Assembly (NCBI RefSeq): GCF_910592395.1
Contig: NC_088309.1
Span: 126,501-190,500, forward strand
Source: Lineus longissimus
Taxonomy: Eukaryota > Nemertea > Pilidiophora > Heteronemertea > Lineidae
DNA length: 64,000 nucleotides
Reading direction: 5' to 3'
The position numbers and the translations under genes are program-made. The stretch's first letter is position 1; each line of letters begins with the position of its first letter. Below, one piece after another: positions 47,101 through 59,100 of this stretch. The notes below the pieces were generated by a model. It ran no database searches and was not told the DNA's origin. It worked only from the letters and a program-made list of their open reading frames with translations.

Positions 47101-50100
47101 TGTTGGATATTGAGCTGTTCCACATGGACCTGAAACAGACAGGATATTCAGTTGGTAGCAGCAGAGTGATCAATCGTATAAGACATAACACACAGAATAT
47201 CTATCTGCCCAAGTCTCTTGCACCTGGTGCAGCAGTGGAGTAACTGACATCTCTACATAAGATGACTGAAGAAAGCAACAATGATGAGAGCAGACAAGTT
47301 CTGTTGGTTACAAGTTTCTGAAGAGAGATCATACCTCGTGGCTCCTGTGGTAGCACCCTGGCCTTGATGAAGCCCAACCAGAAGAGGAGAGAGATCTTAC
47401 CTAGTGGCTCCTGTGGTAGCACCCTGGCCTTGATGAAGCCCAACCAGAAGAGAAGAGAGATCTTACCTAGTGGCTCCTGTGGTAGCACCCTGGCCTTGAT
47501 GAAGCCCAACCAGAAGAGAAGGGAGATCTTACCTAGTGGCTCCTGTGGTAGCACCCTGGCCTTGATGAAGCCCAACCAGAAGAGAAGAGAGATCTTACCT
47601 AGTGGCTCCTGTGGTAGCACCCTGGCCTTGATGAAGCCCAACCAGAAGAGAAGAGAGATCTTACCTAGTGGCTCCTGTGGTAGCACCCTGGCCTTGATGA
47701 AGCCCAACTAGAAGAGAAGAGAGATCTTACCTAGTGGCTCCTGTGGTAGCACCCTGGCCTTGATGAAGCCCAACCAGAAGAGGAGAGAGATCTTACCTAG
47801 TGGCTCCTGTGGTAGCACCCTGGCCTTGATGAAGCCCAACCAGAAGAGAAGGGAGATCTTACCTAGTGGCTCCTGTGGTAGCACCCTGGCCTTGATGAAG
47901 CCCAACCAGAAGAGGAGAGAGATCTTACCTAGTGGCTCCTGTGGTAGCACCCTGGCCTTGATGAAGCCCAACCAGAAGAGGAGAGAGATCTTACCTAGTG
48001 GCTCCTGTGGTAGCACCCTGGCCTTGATGAAGCCCAACCAGAAGAGGAGAGAGATCTTACCTAGTGGCTCCTGTGGTAGCACCCTGGCCTTGATGAAGCC
48101 CAACCAGAAGAGAAGAGAGATCTTACCTAGTGGCTCCTGTGGTAGCACCCTGGCCTTGATGAAGCCCAACCAGAAGAGACGGAGATCTTACCTAGTGGCT
48201 CCTGTGGTAGCACCCTGGCCTTGATAAAGCCCAACCAGAAGAGCACCTGGGCCTGCTGTACCTCCTGCGGGTCCTCCACGTTGAAGACAATCATATGGAT
48301 ACTGTGTGCATCGCCAACAAACGAGTCATACAACAGGTAGTATGGCTCGTAACCAGAGAACTCCCACATACTCGTCAGGCCAGCAGCTGAAAGAACATGT
48401 CACATTACGAGAATATGCCAATACTAGTGGTTCTCCAACGCCAACAGTTCAAGAAATCCATGTGTATTGTTCAACGTGTGTCTTTTCTTTACAATTGAAT
48501 TTTTGACTTGGTAAATGGGATAAGTGATAAGTGTCAAGACCACCATCAAACCTATCTAATGGCAGAACCAATACCAAAAGTGTCAAGACCACCATCAAAC
48601 CTATCTAATGGCAGAACCAATACCAAAAGTGTCAAGACCACCATCAAACCTATCTAATGGCAGAACCAATACCAAAAGTGTAAAGACCACCATCAAACCT
48701 ATCTGATGGCAGAACCAATACCAAAAGTGTCAAGACCACCATCAAACCTATCTAATGGCAGAACCAATACCAAAAGTGTAAAGACCACCATCAAACCTAT
48801 CTAATGGCAGAACCAATACCAAAAGTGTTAAGACCACCATCAAACCTATCTAATGGCAGAACCAATACCAAAAGTGTTAAGACCACCATCAAACCTATCT
48901 AATGGCAGAACCAATACCAAAAGTGTTAAGACCACCATCAAACCTATCTAATGGCAGAACCAATACCAAAAGTGTAAAGACCACCATCAAACCTATCTAA
49001 TGGCAGAACCAATACCAAGGAAGGAGACTTACCTGATATATTTGCCAAGTTCACATCGATGCCCTTCGTGTATCCTTCATTAACAACATCAAATGAGAAC
49101 TGTGTTGGAAGACTACTCGAGCGCTCCGCTAGCTTTTCTGTTGCTGAAACAAGAGATTATCCAACGTAATGGCAACGATTAGACATCGAGCAGCTCTTTC
49201 AATGGATAATCTTTGGGGAGGCTGGTGAAACCATTTCAAAACATTTCTCCAGAGTGACATCAAAGTCATGGTCTTGTGGTCTTCCAGCAGTTTCCACCAA
49301 TCCTCACCAGATTCATTCGTTCCCACCCTGACTGGAAGTCTCCTCAATATGATCATTTCACTTTGTAAACTAGTGAGTTCCATTTAACAATACGACACAG
49401 AAGTTGCCCAGTGTTTTACTTTCTGAACTGAATGAGCAACAAAGGTAGTCTTGTTATTCTAGAAATAGGTGTAAGTATTTGTATGAAACATCTACCTTTG
49501 TGTGGAGGGTATGGCTGAGCATTCGCTGCCCCAAACAGCAGATTTGTACCACTAAACCTCCGTCGGAATATGCCAGTGAAGTAACCACACTTTAACGAGT
49601 TGATGACGGTCGACTTGCCCACTCCGCTGTGACCGAACACCTTGATTCGTATCCTCGACTGGAGTTTGTTGGTTGGGATCAGCTGGTCGATGCATTGGTC
49701 TTGACGCTCCTTGAAATAGAAATCAACACATTCATCAGGGGAAATACAATGCCTAACTTCTGATCCTTTCCACCAATCGCATTTTGATGTGTTATTTGGT
49801 GCAACTCACATGTGCACGTTGCTGGGTGGAAGACTCAACATCCACCCAGCACATCCCTGAGAACGGGATACCCTCCATAACGACACCCAGCACATCCCTC
49901 AGCACGGGATACCCTCCATAACGACACCCAGCACATCCCTCAGCACAGGATACCCTCCATCACGACACCCAGCACATCCCTGAGAACGGGATACCCTCCA
50001 TAACGACACCCAGCACATCCCTCAGCACGGGATACCCTCCATAACGACACCCAGCACATCCCTCAGCACAGGATACCCTCCATCACGACACCCAGCACAT

Positions 50101-53100
50101 CCCTGAGAACGGGATACCCTCCATAACGACACCCAGCACATCCCTCAGCACAGGATACCCTCCATAACGACACCCAGCACATCCCTGAGAACGGGATACC
50201 CTCCATAACGACACCCAGCACATCCCTCAGCACGGGATACCCTCCATAACGACACCCAGCACATCCCTGAGAACGGGATACCCTCCATAACGACACCCAG
50301 CACATCCCTCAGCACGGGATACCCTCCATAACGACACCCAGCACATCCCTGAGAACGGGATACCCTCCATAACGACACCCAGCACATCCCTCAGCACGGG
50401 ATACCCTCCATAACGACACCCAGCACATCCCTGAGAACGGGATACCCTCCATAACGACACCCAGCACATCCCTCAGCACGGGATACCCTCCATAACGACA
50501 CCCAGCACATCCCTCAGCACGGGATACCCTCCATAACGACACCCAGCACATCCCTGAGAACGGGATACCCTCCATAACGACACCCAGCACATCCCTGAGA
50601 ACGGGATACCCTCCATAACGACACCCAGCACATCCCTGAGAACGGGATACCCTCCATAACGACACCCAGGACATCCCTCAGCACGGGATATCCTCCATAA
50701 CAACCAAGAGCCTGAGAGGTGTTCTTCTCACACCTTATCTCAGTGATATTCCCAGCAGCAGGCAAAATGACTTGAAGAGGACAACATAATCTACTTGAAA
50801 TGTAGGAAGGAAGAGGATCTGTGTATGAACTAGTGTCACAACTTAAGCAAGAACAAGAGGACACAGAGATAACTGTTTACAGAATAAATGGGGACATATG
50901 CTGTCTTTAAAGCCCCCTGCCCCGCCACCATGGAATATAAGAGTGTACTTACAGGCCTCATTCGTGACAGCATGTCTGTAACGGCTGTGTGTCCTCCAGC
51001 AAGCGCCATGATATCTGCCGTCATACCATCCTAACAAAAGAAAAGAGAAAATGCGTCATAAACTCAGCTCCTACAAACATGAGCTAATATGGGAAATCCT
51101 CGGTCTTTGAGAGAGACTTCAAAGGTAGCAACTCCCACACTTATTGGAAAACCAAACATAGCCTTATACAATGAACATGCACAGAGTTGAATCTATGTCC
51201 ATTATCAATATGACACTTGCCGGTTCAGGTTTCATCTGATGATGACGTAGCCTGGGGTTTTTCAACATTCAGCTTGTCAATGAGCCTGATTGTCACTGAA
51301 GATGCCTTGGATTCAAACATTGTCATTTACTGGTTAAGTTAATCCAAAGCCAACTCATTATTGGTTTACACCACAATGGGTAGTAAAGTCACATCCACTA
51401 GGCCTGGTGATTTACTACCCTGAGTCACATATGACTTCACTTGAAGAGAAACCAATCAAAATAGGTCTGAAAGTGTTTTAAAGTGAAACTATTCATAGTG
51501 TTCACGTTCACGGCATTGATCATGATGACGTTGTCATGATGATTACCTTGTCTTTGATGGTGGTCATCGCCCCAGACAGGAGGAGACAGCGAACGATGTC
51601 CGTGTGACCAGCCCGGGCAGAGATGTGTAATGGAACAAGCTCATTCTGAAAGAAGACAAGGATTACAGTACATCGCCCACAATCGCGTTGATTAAGATCG
51701 TGCCTGGACAGGAGACTTATCTACAATATGGGCTTTGTGGTCCACCAGCTAGTCAAAGTCGTGCCTGGACAGGAGACTTATCTACAATATGGGCTTTGTG
51801 GTCCACCAGCTAGTCAAAGTCGTGCCTGGACAGGAGACTTATCTACAATATGGGCTTTGTGGTCCACCAGCTAGTCAAAGTCGTGCCTGGACAGGAGACT
51901 TATCTACAATATGGGCTTTGTGGTCCACCAGCTAGTCAAAGTTTCTTACAGTTGCCTTCCAAAGCTGCAATTGTCATTGAATCTACAGACTAAAATAGCA
52001 GGAAGACACGTACTTTGTTAGTGATGTCCACCTGACAACCAAAGGCACAGAGTGTCTGCACGACTCCTGTCAGTCCTTCCTTACACGCGATGTGGAGAGC
52101 ACTATCACCAGCCTGAAACCACATGCTAGCTTAGTTAGGTACAGTTGATGAAATCTATATTGACTAGTAGGCCTAAGCAAGCTGAATGCCAAGAGTCTTT
52201 GATGGTAAAGTTTGAATATTTCAAGGTGCGCAGTTCGATAGCAGGTAACTCATCGAAGTTCTTTTGATAAAAGTCAGTAAAAAAATGTCCAAGCCAGATT
52301 CATACAGTGAGATTTTAAGCCAAATAAGTTCGAGAGAAATAGCAAATAGAACAAAGGTGAGAAAAAAATGAGAAAATGATATCTATTGAAAGCTTAGAGT
52401 AGTAAGCACCATCAAGAATAAAATGGATTAAGGTGCGTGCATATAACAGGCAGATTGATTGGTCATTCTAAAAGTTTGTCCAGGAATCAAGTAGGACCAT
52501 GATTATCACTCAGTCTTATCAATTTGCCGGACTGGCTTTTTACCAAGCATTACGTACCATGTCAACGTTGTCCAGATGAGATCCTGCATGAAGCAGCATC
52601 AAAGCAAGAGGCTGAAGGCGTCGTTGACAGGCAATATGAAGGGGACTGCAACCCATCTGAGCAAAGATGAAAACATTCACGGTCAAGGTCAGCCTATGAT
52701 AGACTCAAATGGTGCAAACAGCCAAAGCTAAACTTCTTTCTTGTGAGAAGGTCAGCTTTGAGATGGCAATAGTTTCATGCTGCAAGAGGAAGAGGCTGCA
52801 GGCAGAGACACAGAAGAACCAGGAGCAAGAGTTACATGATGAATGCACCATGAACCACCTGTGATATATGTACCAATGGTAATATTGTGTGGATTGCCCT
52901 GATGTCTAACTACCACCCAAGGGCAACTCACTGACAACTACAGCAGTAACCAACAATCAGTAAGCTGGCGATTAGGTCAAGTTGTAAAGTGGGTCCTACC
53001 TTGTCTTGGAGGTTGACATCAGCACCATGATGAAGCAGTACTCTCATCGAGTCAAGATGGCCTCGGGATACGGCATTGTGTAATGCTGTCTCACCGTCCT

Positions 53101-56100
53101 GGCAAAGACAACAATGAACATCAGCTATAGGGCTCCACAAATATTCAATTTAAACAGATTTACCAGGCTCGAATAAACCTCGATATCAAGCTTTAGTTGT
53201 AGCCAAGCCGTACTTGATAAATGTTCCCCCCCCCCCCCGACATGAAAAGAAAACACACAAGCAGTTCAAAGAAAGATTGACCAAAATAGCTGAATGACAT
53301 GCTAAATGTTAAAAGATGAATGCTTTTCTGGGTGATGCAGAAGTTACAACCAGGGCTATGGAAAACACAAAGAACGACCTTAGGAAAACGCCTACTGCCC
53401 AGTTGAGAGGAGCCTATTGTACTTGAGGTGTTGTCAAGACACCTTGGCCAGGTGAGACATTGTGAGATGTCAAGGTGCAGACACAGTGCTGGTTGTGGTG
53501 AGATATCTCTAACTAACTACTCTCAGCTTGGCAATAGATATAAGATGTGTAGTAGACGGCTGCGTTCGCTTGCCTCATCCAGAATAGCCTAGCAAGTGTA
53601 AAGTGTATCGCACCTTGTTCTGTATGTGAGTGAAGGCACCAGCCGTACAAAGGAAACTAGAGATTTGAGGGAAGCCATGCCATGATGCGTTGTGGAGAGC
53701 ACTCTCGTTCAACTACAATAGAATAAACATGCATCAGTCATCACACGGCATACACCATGCTCATTCCTCGACCGCATCCCATCATTACTAAAGAGACAAC
53801 TCCCAATCTAATGAGGTGAAAGCAGTTTGCCTGTCAGGTTTAGAAAGAGGGTTAAACAAACCACAACTAGCCAACCCATCTAGTGCGCAATGTTTCGTGT
53901 CATCATCATTTTAGAATAGGCATGGGTTGTCAACAATCAAAATTTGTCAAAAGAGACATTGGCAATGACATTGGTGTTTCATAAAGGTCAATACCACTTA
54001 GAAGTCAAACAAGGTTGTAATAGCTATTTGAAGAGACTGTTTTAACCTTATGTTTAGTTAAATCAGAGGAAAATATATACCGTGCACATATATGTGCATC
54101 AATGTCTGGTTCCAATGAGATGTCATAGATGTCAGGCCGGAATCAAAGCTGCTAATCTGTCCTCGGGTGACCATTTCTACTCATTGACAGGCAAGCTGCC
54201 CATGTAGAGGAAGTGTTTGTATTGTGTCCTGCGACCAACAACCTCTCCAGTAGCTCAGAGACCAAGCTTACACTCAGAAATAAACACAGTGGGCAAAAAA
54301 TAATACAAGAAAGCAACAGAGTCCACTCCATAAACAAGTTAGCAAGCACTCGATCCAAAGAGAGAGATTGTTAAAACATGAACAGTGTAGAAACAGAGAT
54401 ACCAGCATGAGGCTTTCCGGCCATCAATGTTAGTTGGAACCTCACAATGTGTAGAAACAGAGATACCAGCATGAGGCTTTCCGGCCATCAATGTTAGTTG
54501 GGTTATGGAACCTCACAATGTGTAGAAACAGAGATACCAGCATGAGGCTTTCTGGCCATCAATGTTAGTTATGGAACCTCACAATGTGTAGAAACAGAGA
54601 TACCAGCATGAGGCTTTCTGGCCATCAATGTTAGTTGGGTTATGGAACCTCACAATGTGTAGAAACAGTCGAGGCTTTCCGGCCATCAATGTTAGTTGGG
54701 TTATGGAACCTCACAATGTGTAGAAACAGAGATACCAGCATGAGGCTTTCCGGCCATCAATGTTAGTTGGGTTATGGAACCTCACAATGTGTAGAAACAG
54801 AGATACCAGCATGAGGCTTTCCGGCCATCAATGTTAGTTGGGTTATGGAACCTCACAATGTGTAGAAACAGAGATACCAGCATGAGGCTTTCCGGCCATC
54901 AATGTTAGTTGGGTTATGGAACCTCACAATGTGTAGAAACAGAGATACCAGCATGAGGCTTTCTGGCCATCAATGTTAGTTATGGAACCTCACAATGTGT
55001 AGAAACAGAGATACCAGCATGAGGCTTTCTGGCCATCAATGTTAGTTGGGTTATGGAACCTCACAATGTGTAGAAACAGTCGAGGCTTTCCGGCCATCAA
55101 TGTTAGTTGGGTTATGGAACCTCACAATGTGTAGAAACAGAGATACCAGCATGAGGCTTTCCGGCCATCAATGTTAGTTGGGTTATGGAACCTCACAATG
55201 TGTAGAAACAGAGATACCAGCATGAGGCTTTCCGGCCATCAATGTTAGTTGGGTTATGGAACCTCACAATGTGTAGAAACAGAGATACCAGCATGAGGCT
55301 TTCCGGCCATCAATGTTAGTTGGGTTATGGAACCTCACAATGTGTAGAAACAGAGATACCAGCATGAGGCTTTCCGGCCATCAATGTTAGTTGGGTTATG
55401 GAACCTCACAATGTGTAGAAACAGAGATACCAGCATGAGGCTTTCCGGCCATCAATGTTAGTTGGGTTATGGAACCTCACAATGTTCAAACTGGTTACTT
55501 AGTGCGTTCTGCAGAAAGCAAATAGGGAACTGATGAGAAGTTTTCCTACCTTATCAGTTAAGTTGACATCTGCCTTGGCGTCACACAGGAGCTCGATCAC
55601 CTGCTTGTGACCATACCTGGCAGCCACATGAATCGCACCCTCACCAGCCTGCAAACAACAAATAGAGAAAGGCTTTCAAAGGGCTTGACGATATAACACC
55701 CAGCTATCTGCTGGTATAGTCATGATTCAACCTCCCTGGCAGCTGCAGCTATACAGCACTCAGGACATCACATCTGCCATCTCCGCTAACAACAGATAGG
55801 CCTACACATAACCCCTGAGAAGAGAAAAGCAATTCAGATCAAGTGTCCTGCTCAAGGACTTTGAAATCAAACAATGGTTTTCATTCTAAGATTCAAACCT
55901 TCAACCTCAGATTGTGAGTCGAATGCTCTAAAGACTATCCCACTGGAGCCCTTTGACTGGTGCCTGGCCAGAAATCCCTCACCACCATCGAGAAGCATTC
56001 AGACCAATTAATTAGCCTCACGTCCCCTTTGTGCATGCCCGTCACAAATCGCATCAACACAAACCCCTAACAAGAGAATCTCCCACAAGGCACTCATCAC

Positions 56101-59100
56101 CGTTTAATTAACTCGGCAGCCAAATCCTGCTCAGCTTGCCAGCCTTGATCAAGGATAGAGACGCCAAGAGGCTGGCAAGAGATGATAGGATTTCCTTCAC
56201 CAAAAGCTCCTTAATAACTAGGATACTCAGTTCCATCAGTCTTATATTACTCCCATTATTCTAAGTCATGTCCGGTCTTAAAGTTCATCTACCTTTCAAA
56301 GTCAACCTAGCTGAAAGAGAGTGGCTCAGGAGAATGTTACACCTATCCAAGTCAACCTAAGTGAAGGAGAGTGGGTCAGGAGAATCTTACACCTATCCAA
56401 GTCAACCTAGGTGAAAGAGAGTGGCTCAGGAGAATGTTACACCTATCCAAGTCAACCTAGGTGAAGGAGAGTGGCTCAGGAGAATGTTACACCTATCCAA
56501 GTCAACCTAGCTGAAAGAGAGTGGCTCAGGAGAATGTTACACCTATCCAAGTCAACCTAGCTGAAAGAGAGTGGCTCAGGAGAATGTTACACCTATCCAA
56601 GTCAACCTAGCTGAAAGAGAGTGGCTCAGGAGAATGTTACACCTATCCAAGTCAACCTAGCTGAAAGAGAGTGGCTCAGGAGAATGTTACACCTATCCAA
56701 GTCAACCTAGCTGAAAGAGAGTGGCTCAGGAGAATGTTACACCTATCCAAGTCAACCTAGCTGAAAGAGAGTGGCTCAGGAGAATGTTACACCTATCCAA
56801 GTCAACCTAACCTAACCCACGCCAATTTGGAGGCAGATTGTTCCTCTCACCTTATTCTGTGTGTCGAGGCTGACACCTTGTTCCTTCAGATACTCGATCA
56901 CATCCATGTGTCCTTGTCTGGCAGCCCAATAGATGGCGTCATCACCATGCTGCAATATGACAAGGTAATATGTTGTTTAACCTAAGTAACCATAGTGGTG
57001 ACTTATAAGACATCACCCAACTGAAACTGAAAAATTAAAATACAGTGGAACCTCGGTGATACGACCACTCATGGGACCGAGGTTGAATGGTTGCGTTACC
57101 AGGATGGTCGCATTAGTGAAGTTGAAAATCCGGGGACAAAATGCATGATTAGGTTTTCCCGCCAAAATTGTTAAACTTTTTCAGTCCAAAATTTTTTTTC
57201 ACTTGTTTTTTTTTGTTCTCAAAATGAGTCAACATCATCAGTCCCAAAACTTTTTGGACTTTGAAAATTTTGTGAAAAAAAAATTTGGACTTGGAAATCT
57301 TTTCATCTTTCAGTAAGTTGGAAAAAAAATTTCACCAAAATGTTCAAAGTCAAAAAAGTTTTGGGACTGATGATGTTGGTTCATTTTGAGCAGAAAAAAA
57401 CCAAGGGGTTTCAGTGTGCAGACATATTTAGGACAGAACCAGGGTCATGCTATCAGTCGTAAGTCAGAGGTTTTGAGCTAGTTACCTTATCAGTTGCAGC
57501 CAAGTCGACACCCTTCTCCTTGAGATATTCTATGATGTCCACATGTCCTCCACCAGCAGCCATGTGTAACGCTGTCTCACCATTCTGAAAGAGAGCCACA
57601 CCACCATGAGAGGAGACAGAGTTAGCGTATCAACCCATGGAGGACATTCTGGCAATCCATGTGTAACGCTGTCTCACCATTCTGAAAGAGAGCCACACCA
57701 CCATGAGAGGAGACAGAGTTAGCGTATCAACCCATGGAGGACATTCTGGCAATCCATGTGTAACGCTGTCTCACCATTCTGAAAGAGAGCCACACTACCA
57801 TGAGAGAAGACAGAGTTAGCGTATCAAACCATGGAGGACATTCTGGCAATCCATGTGTAACGCTGTCTCACCATTCTGAAAGAGAGCCACACTACCATGA
57901 GAGGAGACAGAGTTAGCGTATCAAACCATGGAGGACATTCTGGCCATCCATGTGTAACGCTGTCTCACCATTCTGAAAGAGAGCCACACTACCATGATAG
58001 GAGACAGAGTTAGCGTATCAAACCATGGAGGACATTCTGGCAATCTGACACACAAGCAACCATCTCCTGGATGCAAGCCAATACAAGCATTCTTAGTCAT
58101 GTCTTTTTGGACATGAGACTGACCACTCGGGGGAAATGATGTTAACTATCCTGAAATTGAGAATTGTCGAAAATAATACGAAGAAATATGGAAGCCATTT
58201 ACTTCTCTGAAGACATGACAATACGTCTCCATTACTCCCATGGCAATATCAGAATTGCGATGCTGAGCAGTGCACTTTATGATCAAAGTCGGACCATTTG
58301 ACAGAGGACCAGCTTGGGTTACAAATGGATTGGGAGATGTGCCCATAACACAGCTTTGGGAGAGAGTAAACAGTCCAGTAAGTGGTCTAGCGGTCAGACC
58401 ATGAGACAAGAGACAGGTTTCGGTTACAAATGGATTCGAGGCGTGCTCACAGCACTGTCTCTATCCACTTGTCATACAGGCCAACTCATCATATGAACCT
58501 GACACTGCATTAGGTCAGAAAAGGTTTGCAAACATTCAAACAACAAAGCTGGCTCTTCTTTCAATCAAATGAATGGAGAGAGTGGTCAAACAACACTTTT
58601 TTCCGTTTCCGCAAAAATCATTATCAGCCACTTGGAGCATTTGTGTCGGTTCTTGTTACAAATGTTAGGATTGTCTGATCAAGTGGAGTGAGGGGGAAAT
58701 TATGGCAGAATGAAGGACTGATATCCCCGGGCTGCATTCCTCCATCACCGTCTGAATGAATGCAGCCAGGATTGGTTTCAGGGGATGGCAATCTCACGCA
58801 TCACTAGACATTGATTGAGTCTTTATTGCTAAATGATCACGATGGGATGGTATTGAGAATATAGCTGAAAGCTGCATGCCAAAACAGCATCTGTTTAAAT
58901 GGAATCAGGAAGAACGAATGGATGATACACCACTGGACAGTCTCATTGACTGGTCTGTTGGTGAGCATGAAGAGAGCAGATAGAATCAGAGAGGGTAGAG
59001 AGGTGTACGATACATCAGTGGACACTGTTCCTGGTAAACAATGAAGCATTGGAGATGCGGCTGGAAGTAGCTGACAATGGTGGGTTCAGTTCAAGGAAGA

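Noticed and set aside
47364-48224. Plus-strand ORFs of 115 and 154 codons with [15 protein letters not shown] repeats
   Set aside because: Antisense shadow of the 66-bp exon-derived array in DAPK.
50063-50864. Overlapping ORFs with [15 protein letters not shown] repeats
   Set aside because: 41-bp minisatellite read in three successive frames; not a protein repeat family.
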